Positions 6,437 through 13,857 of a stretch of DNA of 21,830 bases are shown here, piece after piece; positions within the stretch are counted from its first letter, which is position 1; each line of letters begins with the position of its first letter. A program made the translations under genes and the position numbers. The notes beneath the pieces are model-generated. The model did not search any database and was not told the origin of the DNA. It saw only the letters and a program-made list of their open reading frames with translations. Source of the DNA: an uncultured Bacillota bacterium (GTDB lineage: Bacteria; Bacillota; Limnochordia; Limnochordales; ZCTH02-B6). The stretch spans positions 1 through 21,830 of the forward strand of contig CALFSR010000233.1 of NCBI GenBank assembly GCA_937916565.1. Direction: 5' to 3'.

Positions 6437-7258
6437 GTGACGAGGGGCAGCCTATCGGCGCCCGTGTTGACGAGCACCGCCAACCCGCGCGTCAAGGCCG
6501 TGCGCGCACTGCACCGCGCCCAGGAGCGCCGGGAGCGGGGTCTTTGTGTCCTGGAGGGCGTGCGCCTGGTTGAGACGGCTGCGTCGGCCGGAGCGAAGAT
6601 ACAGGAAGTGTTCGTCGTACCCGAGCTGGCCGCGGCCGAACGCACCCGGGCGTTGCTCGATCGGCTCGCTGGTGCCGGCGTGCCCGTTACGCCGGTGAGT
6701 GACAGGGTGCTCGCCCACATAAGCGATACGGAGACGCCGCAAGGCATCGTCGCCGTCGCACGAATCCAGGAGCAGGAAGACGGCTCCTTTGCGGGTTGCA
6801 CCGCTCTTGTCATTGCCGACCGGCTGGCGGATCCGGGGAACCTGGGGACCGTAGTGCGCACCGCCGCCGCCACCGGGGCGGCCGTATGGTCGTGCGCGGG
6901 CAGCGTGGACTTATATGAGCCCAAGGCTTTGCGGGCGTCCATGGGGGCGCTTTTCCTAGTGCGGCACCGGCAGCGGCTATCGCCCGCCGACGCGGCCGCG
7001 GGCGCGCTGGCGTTGGGCTTGACGCTGGTGGTTGCCGACGCCCGGGGTGCCGTGCCGTACGACGCGTTCGATTGGCGCCGTCCCTTTGCTCTGGTGATCG
7101 GTTCGGAGGCGCATGGCGTCAATCCGGTCCTGCGGCAAGCCGCGGAAAGCGTGGTGCATCTTCCCATGCGACCGGGGATCGAGTCGCTCAACGCCGCCGT
7201 GACGGCCGCAGTGCTGCTCTTTGAGGCGGAGCGGCAGCGGCGCGGAGGTCGGTTGTAA
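6437..7258 (+). CDS. SpoU/TrmH-family RNA 2'-O-methyltransferase (YsgA/RlmP-like)
   Basis: This 273-residue protein is a SPOUT-class methyltransferase. An N-terminal substrate-binding domain (about 35-105, with LCVLEGVRLVETAASAGAKI) precedes the catalytic domain, which has all three motifs: motif 1 DRLADPGNLGTVVRTAAATG with the catalytic Asn/Arg, motif 2 LVIGSEAHGVN and motif 3 LPMRPGIESLNAAVTAAVLL. Together these form the trefoil knot that binds S-adenosylmethionine. Members methylate ribose 2'-O of rRNA or tRNA. The position just upstream of pheST matches Bacillus ysgA, reported to modify the 23S rRNA A-loop, so that role is likely by synteny. The start is GTG with GGAGGAG about 13 bases upstream. 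No obvious promoter is seen after the rplT terminator. Its stop overlaps the -35 of the next unit. Confidence 0.9.
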   Translation: MTRGSLSAPVLTSTANPRVKAVRALHRAQERRERGLCVLEGVRLVETAASAGAKIQEVFVVPELAAAERTRALLDRLAGAGVPVTPVSDRVLAHISDTETPQGIVAVARIQEQEDGSFAGCTALVIADRLADPGNLGTVVRTAAATGAAVWSCAGSVDLYEPKALRASMGALFLVRHRQRLSPADAAAGALALGLTLVVADARGAVPYDAFDWRRPFALVIGSEAHGVNPVLRQAAESVVHLPMRPGIESLNAAVTAAVLLFEAERQRRGGRL

Positions 7259-7282
7259 CCGGTTCGCGCCCTGTGATATAAT
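7253..7282 (+). promoter_or_regulatory. Promoter of the yqzL-like ORF / pheST unit
   Basis: TTGTAA (7253-7258) and TATAAT (7277-7282) are 18 bases apart, with TG at 7274-7275 giving an extended -10. The -35 contains the methylase stop codon. The expected transcript start is near 7289. I saw no second promoter between the small ORF and the T-box, so it probably serves both. Confidence 0.8.
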
Positions 7283-7329
7283 GGGCGCACCGAGGGACCT
7301 AGACCGATGGGAAGGTGGGAGTGGCTCCC

Positions 7330-7431
7330 ATGCTCACTGCCGACTTCTTCTGGAGGCTGTTTGAGACCACGGGATCGGTCACCGCGTACCTGCTTTACCG
7401 CCAGTTCAGGGCCTTGGCCAACTTGAGCTGA
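7330..7431 (+). CDS. YqzL-like micro-protein (33 residues)
   Basis: A 33-codon ORF starts at ATG 7330 and ends at TGA 7429-7431. The first part reads MLTADFFWRLFETTGSVTAY, followed by L-L-Y-R-Q-F-R-A-L-A-N-L-S. The F-W-x-L-F-x-x-T-G-S-x-x-A-Y-L-L-Y pattern is what I recall for the small YqzL family of Bacillota, whose function is unknown. In Bacillus yqzL sits near recO, not near pheS. GAAGG at 7311-7315 is a candidate ribosome site but rather far upstream. A GGGAG-TGG-CTCCC hairpin ends directly before the ATG. The ORF lies between a strong promoter and the pheST T-box. Codon use looks genuine, with aromatic and hydrophobic spacing like a real peptide. The family call rests on memory of a short motif. 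Confidence 0.65.
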   Translation: MLTADFFWRLFETTGSVTAYLLYRQFRALANLS

Positions 7432-7464
7432 GCGGCGCCCTGCCCATCGCCTAGACAACCCACG

Positions 7465-7737
7465 CCAAAGGCAATGCGGGAGAGGAGTAAGCCGCCTGGC
7501 ACCGCCAGGGAGGGAGTGCCGTGGACTGGAAGCACTCCTCGGAACGTAGGCGGCCGAAGTTCGCTCCCAAGCCGCAGGCTGAACGGCCCGGTCGGGGCCC
7601 AGTAGGCTGAGCCGGTTCCCACCGTTACGGGGAAGCAATGAGCGAGCCGCCGCGCGCCCGGCGCGGCGGCTAAGAAGGGTGGTACCGCGGGAGAGTCGCC
7701 TTCCGTCCCTTGACGGAATCGGCGGCTTTTTTCTTTT
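7465..7737 (+). promoter_or_regulatory. T-box riboswitch of pheST, Phe (UUC) specifier
   Basis: Stem I is well resolved: lower stem GGGAG/CTCCC, a specifier loop with AGTA on the 5' side (7486-7489) and GAAG-TTC on the 3' side, then upper stem GCCGCCT/AGGCGGC. The codon in the specifier position is TTC (7560-7562), that is phenylalanine. A perfect 10-base hairpin (7646-7655 with 7661-7670) serves as the last stem before the T-box core AGGGTGGTACCGCG (7676-7689), and a terminator follows. By family mechanism, uncharged tRNA-Phe pairs with both sites and allows transcription of pheS-pheT. Confidence 0.95.
7695..7737 (+). terminator. Regulated terminator of the pheST T-box
   Basis: GTCGCC-TTCCGTC (7695-7707) pairs with GACGGAA (7712-7718), a 2-base bulge, and GGCGGC (7721-7726). 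Six T residues, a C and four more T follow. It is strong and correctly placed after the T-box core. Confidence 0.92.
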
Positions 7738-7780
7738 GCAGCTTAGCCGTCGACCATTTGCCAGGAAAGGATGACCGGCA

Positions 7781-8794
7781 GTGCAGGAAAGAATCGCGGC
7801 GGTGCGGGCTCAGGCCATCGCCGCCGTCCGTGCGGCGCAAAGCCTGGACGAGCTCGAGCAGGTCCGCATCCGCTTCACGGGAAAGAAGGGCGAGCTGACG
7901 CAACTGTTGCGCGGCATGGGGCAGGTTCCCCCCGAGGAACGGCCGGCCGTCGGCAGGCTCGTCAACGAAGCGCGCGATGAGGTGGAGGCGGCGCTCGCGG
8001 CGCGCCAGCAGGAGCTCACGGCTTTGGCGCTCGAGGCGCGTCTCAAAGCGGAAGCCGTGGACGTGACGCTGCCGGGATGGGCGCCCGTGCTGGGGCGCCG
8101 GCACCCGCTGACGCAAGTGCTGGACGAGATCAAGCGGGTGTTCGTGGGGCTTGGTTTCCAGGTCGTGGAAGGACCCGAGATCGAGACCGATTGGTACAAC
8201 TTCGAAGCGTTGAACATTCCGCCGGACCATCCCGCCCGTGACCTGCAAGACACGTTCTTTATCACCGAGGACATCCTGCTGCGGACCCAGACGTCGCCGG
8301 TGCAGATCCGGGTCATGCAGGCGCAGCAGCCGCCCGTGCGCGTTATCGCACCCGGCAAGGTGTTCCGGGTTGATGCGGACGTGACCCATTCGCCCATGTT
8401 CCACCAGGTGGAGGGGCTGTATGTGGACGAAGGGGTCACCTTCGGCGAGCTCAAGGGCACGTTGTCCATCATGGCCCGCGAGCTGTTTGGCAAGCGGCCG
8501 GTACGCTTTCGCCCAAGCTATTTTCCATTCACCGAGCCGAGCGCCGAGATGGACATTCAGTGCATCATCTGCAACGGCGCGGGCTGCCGCGTCTGCAAGC
8601 ACGAAGGGTGGCTCGAGATTCTCGGCTCCGGCATGGTCCATCCACAGGTGCTGCGCAACGTCGGATACGATCCCGAAAAGGTGTCCGGTTTCGCCTTTGG
8701 CATGGGCGTGGAGCGCATCGCGATGCTCGCGTACGGCATCGACGACATTCGCCTGTTCTTCGAAAACGACATCCGCTTCCTGCGGCAGTTCTAA
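7781..8794 (+). CDS. pheS: Phenylalanine--tRNA ligase alpha subunit
   Basis: This 337-residue catalytic subunit forms the alpha2-beta2 enzyme with PheT and charges tRNA-Phe. An N-terminal coiled coil (about 1-85, rich in E, Q, R and A) that contacts tRNA precedes the class II core: motif 1 HPLTQVLDEIKRVFVGLGF, then RTQTSPVQIRVM (motif 2 region), the substrate pocket FPFTEPSAEMDIQC, and motif 3 GMGVERIAMLAYGIDDIR. A CxxC-x4-CxxC cluster (C-I-I-C-N-G-A-G-C-R-V-C) sits near residue 263; similar clusters are common in Gram-positive PheS and may bind metal. The start is GTG with an AGGAAAGGA site about 10 bases upstream. Transcription is controlled by the T-box upstream. Confidence 0.97.
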   Translation: MQERIAAVRAQAIAAVRAAQSLDELEQVRIRFTGKKGELTQLLRGMGQVPPEERPAVGRLVNEARDEVEAALAARQQELTALALEARLKAEAVDVTLPGWAPVLGRRHPLTQVLDEIKRVFVGLGFQVVEGPEIETDWYNFEALNIPPDHPARDLQDTFFITEDILLRTQTSPVQIRVMQAQQPPVRVIAPGKVFRVDADVTHSPMFHQVEGLYVDEGVTFGELKGTLSIMARELFGKRPVRFRPSYFPFTEPSAEMDIQCIICNGAGCRVCKHEGWLEILGSGMVHPQVLRNVGYDPEKVSGFAFGMGVERIAMLAYGIDDIRLFFENDIRFLRQF

Positions 8795-8809
8795 GGTGGT
8801 GACCGGCTC

Positions 8810-11218
8810 GTGCGCGTTTCTTACCGGTGGTTGATGGATTACGTGGATATCCCCTGGCCTGTGGAGGAACTGGCGGACCGGCTGACGATGGCCGGTGTGC
8901 TGGTCGAAGGTCTGGAGCCCTTGGCCCCGAGGGAGCTCGCCAGCCTGGTGGTGGGACGGGTGGAGAGCATCGAGCGTCACCCGGCGGCGGACAGCCTGTT
9001 CGTCTGCGGGGTCGATGTGGGCGGCGGGGTTCGCACCGTGGTCACGGGGGCGACCAACTTGCGGGTGGGCGACCGGGTACCGGTGGCGTTGCCCGGCAGC
9101 GTGCTGCCCGGCGGGCGCCGCATCGAGGCGGCCGAGTTCCGGGGCGTGCTCTCGGAGGGGATGCTCTGCTCGGAAAAGGAGTTGCAGGTGGGCGATGATG
9201 CCGACGGCATCTGGGTGTTGCCTGCGGACGCGAAGCTCGGCGCGCCGCTCCTTGAAGCCTTGGGTCTCGATGACACGGTGTTGCACCTGGAGATTTACCC
9301 CAACCGCCCGGATTGCCTGTCGGTGATCGGCGTTGCCCGGGAGGTGGCGGCCCTAACCGGTGGGCGCCTGCGGCTGCCTTCGCTGCACGTCGACGAGGAA
9401 CAAGAGGCGGCGGAGGCGGCGGCAGTGGAGGTTGCGGCCCCCGATCTTTGCCCCCGTTATACAGCCCGGGTCATGCGGAGGCTAGCCGTGGCACCGTCCC
9501 CTGCATGGCTGCAGCAACGCTTGCGGGTGGCGGGCATGCGGCCCATCAACAACGTGGTCGACATCACCAACTTCGTGATGTGGGAATGGGGCCAGCCGCT
9601 GCACGCGTTCGATTACGACCAACTGGCCGGCGGTCGGATTGTGGTACGCCGGGCGCGGCCGGGCGAGCGGCTCGTGACACTAGACGGCGTCGAACGGGAG
9701 CTGGACTCGGACATGCTGGTCATCGCCGACGCCGAGCGTGCCGTCGGCGTGGCGGGCGTCATGGGCGGCGGGAACAGCGAGGTGACCGGCGCCACCACCA
9801 GCGTGCTGCTGGAGTCCGCTAACTTCCAGGCCGCGTCCGTACGGCGCACCGCCCGGCGGCTCGGCATGCGGACCGAGGCGTCACACCGGTTCGAAAAAGG
9901 GCTCGATCCCAACGCGGCCGCGGCGGCGTCATTACGAGCGGCCCAACTCATGCAAGAGCTGGCAGGCGCCCGGGTACTGCGGGGGTTGGTGGACGTGTAC
10001 CCGCAGCCTGTGGCGCCTCACACGGTCGTCTGCCGGCCGGAGCGCCTGCGCCGGCTCCTGGGGGCGGACATAAGCGACGACCAGATCGCCGCGTACCTGC
10101 AATCGCTGGAGCTGTCTGTCGCCCGGGAAGGGGAGCGGTTCGTCGTCACAGTACCCACGTTCCGCCAGGACATCCAGCAGGAGGCCGACTTGGCGGAGGA
10201 AGTGGCGCGCCTGTACGGGTACGACCGGGTGCCGGAAAGCTGGCCCGGCGGGACCGCTCAGGTGGGCGGCCAGGCGGCGCCGCTGCCGCTGCTTGACCGG
10301 GTGCGGGACGTGCTGGTGGCCCAGGGTCTGTTGGAGTGCATCACCTACAGCTTTGTCCATCCGGCAACGGCCGACAAACTCCGCTGGAGTGCGGACGACC
10401 CGCGCCGCCTGGCGATCCCTTTGCGCAACCCCCTGAGCGAGGACTACGCGGTCATGCGGACGTCGCTCATTGGGGGGCTCCTGGAGACCGCCGCTCGCAA
10501 CCGATCCAGGGGCGTGCGGTCGGTGCACCTGTTTGAGGTCGGCGCGGTTTACCAGCCTAAATCGTTGCCCTTGACGGAGCTCCCCGAAGAGCGCCGCAGG
10601 GTGGGCATTCTTATGATGGGCCCGCTGCCTAGAAAGCAATGGGGGAGCCACGCCGGCGAGACGACGTTCTTCCATCTTAAAGGAGCGGTGGAAACCCTCC
10701 TGGCTGGTCTGGGCGTCGAGGGCGCGTTCGCGCCTTCATCAGATCCGAGCCTGCATCCCGGACGGCAGGCTACGGTCATCGTGGACGGCGAGGCGGCAGG
10801 CATCCTCGGGGAGGTGCACCCAGCCGTCGCCGACGGGTACGACCTAGGCGAAACCCGCGTCTACGTCGCGGAGCTGGAACTGAGCGTGCTCGAAAAGGCG
10901 CAGCCGGGAATCCCTCGCTACCGGCAACTGCCGCGCTTTCCGGCTGTGGAGCGGGACATCGCCCTCCTCGTACCCAAAGCCGTGCCGGCGGAGCGGGTCG
11001 CGGCGTGCATTCGCGAGGCGGCGGGAGCGCTTCTTGAAGAACTGGTGCTCTTTGACGTCTACGAGGGCCCGCAGGTGGCCGCCGGCCACCGGAGCCTTGC
11101 CTACGCGATGACGCTGCGGGCCGCGGACCGGACCTTGACGGATGCCGAAGCCAACGCCGTGGTGGCCGCCGTTGAGGAGGCGCTTGCGCAGGAGCTTGAC
11201 GTGCGGCTTCGCCGGTAG
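8810..11218 (+). CDS. pheT: Phenylalanine--tRNA ligase beta subunit
   Basis: The 802-residue beta subunit has all the usual domains: a tRNA-binding OB fold (about 40-150, with GVRTVVTGATNLRVGDRVPV), the B3/4 editing domain that removes Tyr mischarged onto tRNA-Phe (about 210-380, with MRPINNVVDITNFVMWEWGQ and HRFEKGLDPNA), B5 (about 405-475), a pseudo-catalytic core, and a C-terminal ferredoxin-like anticodon-binding domain (about 708-801, with RFPAVERDIALLV). The start is GTG, 15 bases after pheS, with AAGGTGGT upstream, so it is cotranscribed and probably coupled. Length and motifs are normal. Its end is followed by a 127-base gap before zapA. Confidence 0.97.
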   Translation: MRVSYRWLMDYVDIPWPVEELADRLTMAGVLVEGLEPLAPRELASLVVGRVESIERHPAADSLFVCGVDVGGGVRTVVTGATNLRVGDRVPVALPGSVLPGGRRIEAAEFRGVLSEGMLCSEKELQVGDDADGIWVLPADAKLGAPLLEALGLDDTVLHLEIYPNRPDCLSVIGVAREVAALTGGRLRLPSLHVDEEQEAAEAAAVEVAAPDLCPRYTARVMRRLAVAPSPAWLQQRLRVAGMRPINNVVDITNFVMWEWGQPLHAFDYDQLAGGRIVVRRARPGERLVTLDGVERELDSDMLVIADAERAVGVAGVMGGGNSEVTGATTSVLLESANFQAASVRRTARRLGMRTEASHRFEKGLDPNAAAAASLRAAQLMQELAGARVLRGLVDVYPQPVAPHTVVCRPERLRRLLGADISDDQIAAYLQSLELSVAREGERFVVTVPTFRQDIQQEADLAEEVARLYGYDRVPESWPGGTAQVGGQAAPLPLLDRVRDVLVAQGLLECITYSFVHPATADKLRWSADDPRRLAIPLRNPLSEDYAVMRTSLIGGLLETAARNRSRGVRSVHLFEVGAVYQPKSLPLTELPEERRRVGILMMGPLPRKQWGSHAGETTFFHLKGAVETLLAGLGVEGAFAPSSDPSLHPGRQATVIVDGEAAGILGEVHPAVADGYDLGETRVYVAELELSVLEKAQPGIPRYRQLPRFPAVERDIALLVPKAVPAERVAACIREAAGALLEELVLFDVYEGPQVAAGHRSLAYAMTLRAADRTLTDAEANAVVAAVEEALAQELDVRLRR

Positions 11219-11280
11219 GCCTAGGAGGCGGGCCCGCGCGCCAGAGCGTACCGGCCTCTGTAACGGGCTGCCGGCGGAGC

Positions 11281-11321
11281 TTTGGGGAGGATTCACCCCA
11301 AACAGGCACGAATTCCCGTGC
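11281..11321 (+). repeat. Two small inverted repeats upstream of zapA
   Basis: TTTGGGG (11281-11287) pairs with CCCCAAA (11296-11302), and GCACG (11306-11310) pairs with CGTGC (11317-11321). Neither has a T-run, so they are not plain terminators. They lie in the pheT-zapA gap ahead of the zapA ribosome site. I found no promoter with confidence in this gap. Confidence 0.35.
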
Positions 11322-11345
11322 AGCGACCAGCGAGGAGGCACGTGC

Positions 11346-11618
11346 ATGTCCCTCGGCAACGGGCAAGCGGCGGTCAAACACCGGGTACAGGTGCGCATCG
11401 GCGATGAGGAGTACGTGCTGCGGGGCGATGCGGCGCCCGAGCACATGCAGCGGATCGCGGCCATCGTGCACGCCAAGTTCAGCGAGCTGCAGGCGGCGTA
11501 CCGCCACGTGCCCCGGCACCGGGTCGCGATCTTGACCGCCCTGCACTTGGCCGACGAGCTGGAGCGGCTTCGCCGGGAAAACCGGGAGCTGTTGGCGCTG
11601 CTCGAGGAGGCCAAATGA
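11346..11618 (+). CDS. zapA: Cell division protein ZapA
   Basis: This 90-residue ZapA bundles FtsZ protofilaments at the Z-ring. The N-terminal part (HRVQVRIGDEEYVLRGDAAP, about 12-31) is the ZapA beta-domain that normally reads V-x-I-x-G-x-x-Y-x-L-R-G, followed by HMQRIAAIVHAKF and a C-terminal coiled coil (about 58-90, ELERLRRENRELLALLEEAK). I chose ATG 11346, which has AGGAGG (11333-11338) 7 bases upstream; the open frame extends further upstream but without conserved sequence. The gene next to it is cvpA, 4 bases after the stop, the same order as in Bacillus. There rnhC usually lies between pheT and zapA; it is absent here. Confidence 0.92.
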   Translation: MSLGNGQAAVKHRVQVRIGDEEYVLRGDAAPEHMQRIAAIVHAKFSELQAAYRHVPRHRVAILTALHLADELERLRRENRELLALLEEAK

Positions 11619-11622
11619 GGGC

Positions 11623-12102
11623 GTGAACTGGCTAGACGCCGTCTTCTGGGCCCTCGCCGCGGGCAGGATGGTGCACCGCTCCCGGCGCGGCTTCGTGAGT
11701 GCGGCGGCGGAGCTGGGTGGCGCAGGGTTTGGGTTGTGGCTGGCCGTCGCCTTCAGCGGCCAGCTCGCGACGAGACTGTCGGAGGCAGGGGGCGTCCCCG
11801 TCATGCTGGGACGCCCCGTTGTCTTTGCGGCGCTGCTGCTCCCCCCGGCAGTCCTAGGACAAGTTCTTGGGCAGCGGGCCGCGGCACTGTCTAGGGAGTC
11901 CCGCGCGCTGTGGGATCGGCTCCTTGGGGCGCTGCTGGGGCTTACGGAAGCGACGCTGCTGGGTGCGGTGGCGCTTGTGGCCTGGGCGCAGCTGGGCGGT
12001 TCCCTGCAGGCGCCGGCTTTGCTAGACTCCATGGTGGCCGGCTGGCTGCTGCGCTGGTCACCGGTGCTTTATCAATGGTTGGCCGGGGTGCTGGCCTTAT
12101 GA
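11623..12102 (+). CDS. CvpA family membrane protein
   Basis: This 159-residue hydrophobic protein has about four predicted membrane segments (roughly 3-20, 28-48, 63-82 and 104-126) and the CvpA-family opening N-W-L-D-A-V-F-W-A-L-A-A-G, followed by a R-R-G-F-V loop. CvpA proteins are named for colicin V production in E. coli; in Bacillota (Bacillus yshB) they sit between zapA and polX as here, with no firm biochemical role. The start is GTG 4 bases after the zapA stop, with GAGGAGG inside the end of zapA, so translation is coupled. Its TGA overlaps the ATG of polX (ATGA). Family confidence comes from topology plus synteny. Confidence 0.8.
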   Translation: MNWLDAVFWALAAGRMVHRSRRGFVSAAAELGGAGFGLWLAVAFSGQLATRLSEAGGVPVMLGRPVVFAALLLPPAVLGQVLGQRAAALSRESRALWDRLLGALLGLTEATLLGAVALVAWAQLGGSLQAPALLDSMVAGWLLRWSPVLYQWLAGVLAL

Positions 12103-13844
12103 AAAACCTGGAACTTGCGTGGATCCTTGAAGAGATCGGCGATCTCCTCGAGCTGCAGGGCGAAAACCCTTTCAAAGTGCGGGCGTACCGGCGTGCCGCG
12201 CGCAGCGTCGAGCTGTTGCCCGAGGACATCGAGGCGGTGTGGCGCCGCGGGGAGCTTGGCAAGGTCGAGGGCATCGGCAAGGCTATCGAGGGCAAGATTG
12301 ACGAGTGGCTGTCCACAGGTACGATGGCCTACTACGAAGAGTTGCGCCAGCAGCTGCCGCCCGGGTTGCGGGAGCTGACTCGCGTGCCCGGCGTGGGTCC
12401 GAAGCTCGCTCGGCTGCTTTACCGGGAATTGGGGATCCAGAATCTGGACGACCTTGAGCAAGCGTGCCGGGCCCAGCGCCTGCGCCGCGTCAAGGGCCTT
12501 GGCGCGCGCTCCGAGGAGAACATCTTGCGCGGCATCGAGCGGCTGCGCCGGCAGATGGAGCGGGTGCCCCTAGGGGTTGCCATGCCCGTCGCACAGCAGC
12601 TCGTGCGGGCGCTCGCGTCCTTGCCCGGGGTCAAGCGGGTCTCCATCGCGGGCAGCTTGCGGCGGGGACGAGACACGGTGGGCGATATCGACATCGTTGC
12701 CAGCAGCGACGAGCCGCAGGCGGTCATGGCGTGCTTTGTCGCTTTGCCGGGCGTGGAGCGGGTTCTGGCCCACGGGGAAACCAAGTCGTCCATTGTCCTG
12801 AAGATGGGGATGCAGGCGGACTTGCGGGTGGTGCAGGACGGGCAGTTTGCCGCGGCGTTACACCACTTCACCGGATCCAAAGAGCACAACGTGGCCCTGC
12901 GGGAATTGGCACAGGACCACGGGCTCAAGATCAGCGAGTACGGCATTGTCCGGGTGGACCGGGGGGAGGGTGTGCCTGTCTCGGAGGAAGCGGATATCTT
13001 TGCCGCCCTGGGGCTGCCCTACATCCCGCCCGAACTTCGCGAAGACGGGTCGGAGCTCACCGCAGCCCGGGCCGGCAAGCTCCCCGAACTCGTAACCTTG
13101 GCCGACATCCGGGGCGACCTGCACGTCCACTCGGACTGGAGCGACGGGCTCAACACGATTGAGGAGATCGCGCTGGCCGCCCGCGACCGGGGCTACGCGT
13201 ATATCGCCATCACCGACCATTCGCCGTCGCTGACCGTTGCCCGGGGGCTCGATGCGGCGCGCATCGAGGCGCAGCTCGCGGAAATCGAGCGGCTCAACAG
13301 CCGGCTCGAAGGAATCCGCATCTTGAGCGGCTGCGAGGTGGACATTCTCAAGGACGGCACGCTGGACTTACCCGACGAGGTGCTGTCTAGGCTTGACGTC
13401 GTGGTCGCCTCGGTGCACCGGTCGATGGACATGGATGCGGACTGCATGACGGAGCGCATCGTGGCGGCCATGCGCAGTCCCCACGTCGATATCATCGGCC
13501 ACCCGACGGGCAGGCTCCTGGGCCGCCGGGAGCCGTACTCGCTGCACATGGAACGCATCATCGAGGTGGCGGCGGAAACCGGCACGGCGCTCGAAATCAA
13601 CGCGAGTCCGGACAGGCTCGATCTTAAGGACGTGTACGCCCGGTGGGCCCGGGAGCGGGGCGTCATGATCGTGGTGAACACCGACGCCCACAGCACCGAA
13701 GGGCTTGATCAGATGGCCTATGGGGTAATGGTCGCCCGGCGGGCTTGGCTTGCCAAGGCGGACGTGCTCAACTGCTTGCCGCTGCCGGACATGCTGGCCA
13801 GGCTCAAGGACGGCCGTCGCGAGCCGGGAGTCGGCCGGTCGTGA
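12099..13844 (+). CDS. polX: DNA polymerase/3'-5' exonuclease PolX
   Basis: This 581-residue family X DNA polymerase with a C-terminal PHP domain is a base-excision/gap-filling repair enzyme. Helix-hairpin-helix elements LTRVPGVGPKLARLLYRELG (about 90-110) and VKGLGARSEENILRGI are followed by the nucleotidyltransferase centre GSLRRGRDTVGDIDIV (about 184-199, two catalytic Asp) and a third Asp in QADLRVV. The PHP exonuclease domain (from about 341) keeps DLHVHSDWSDG, AITDHSPS, SGCEVDILKDG, SVHRS, IIGHPTGR and NTDAHS, so its metal ligands appear intact. I chose the ATG at 12099 because it overlaps the cvpA stop and the protein begins MKNLELAWILEEIGDLLELQ as in Bacillus PolX; the open frame extends upstream only as a shadow of cvpA. 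The length is normal. Confidence 0.96.
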   Translation: MKNLELAWILEEIGDLLELQGENPFKVRAYRRAARSVELLPEDIEAVWRRGELGKVEGIGKAIEGKIDEWLSTGTMAYYEELRQQLPPGLRELTRVPGVGPKLARLLYRELGIQNLDDLEQACRAQRLRRVKGLGARSEENILRGIERLRRQMERVPLGVAMPVAQQLVRALASLPGVKRVSIAGSLRRGRDTVGDIDIVASSDEPQAVMACFVALPGVERVLAHGETKSSIVLKMGMQADLRVVQDGQFAAALHHFTGSKEHNVALRELAQDHGLKISEYGIVRVDRGEGVPVSEEADIFAALGLPYIPPELREDGSELTAARAGKLPELVTLADIRGDLHVHSDWSDGLNTIEEIALAARDRGYAYIAITDHSPSLTVARGLDAARIEAQLAEIERLNSRLEGIRILSGCEVDILKDGTLDLPDEVLSRLDVVVASVHRSMDMDADCMTERIVAAMRSPHVDIIGHPTGRLLGRREPYSLHMERIIEVAAETGTALEINASPDRLDLKDVYARWARERGVMIVVNTDAHSTEGLDQMAYGVMVARRAWLAKADVLNCLPLPDMLARLKDGRREPGVGRS

Positions 13845-13857
13845 GGGAGGAACGGGC

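Noticed and set aside
7670..9286. 538-codon antisense frame across pheS, pheT and the T-box terminator
   Set aside because: It runs through a clear riboswitch and two well-supported genes, and the protein is low-complexity.
11142..11345. Upstream extension of the zapA frame into pheT
   Set aside because: No conserved sequence; a proper AGGAGG and ATG occur at 11333-11348.
11910..12098. Upstream extension of the polX frame inside cvpA
   Set aside because: Shadow of cvpA; the ATGA overlap at 12099 gives the normal PolX N-terminus.
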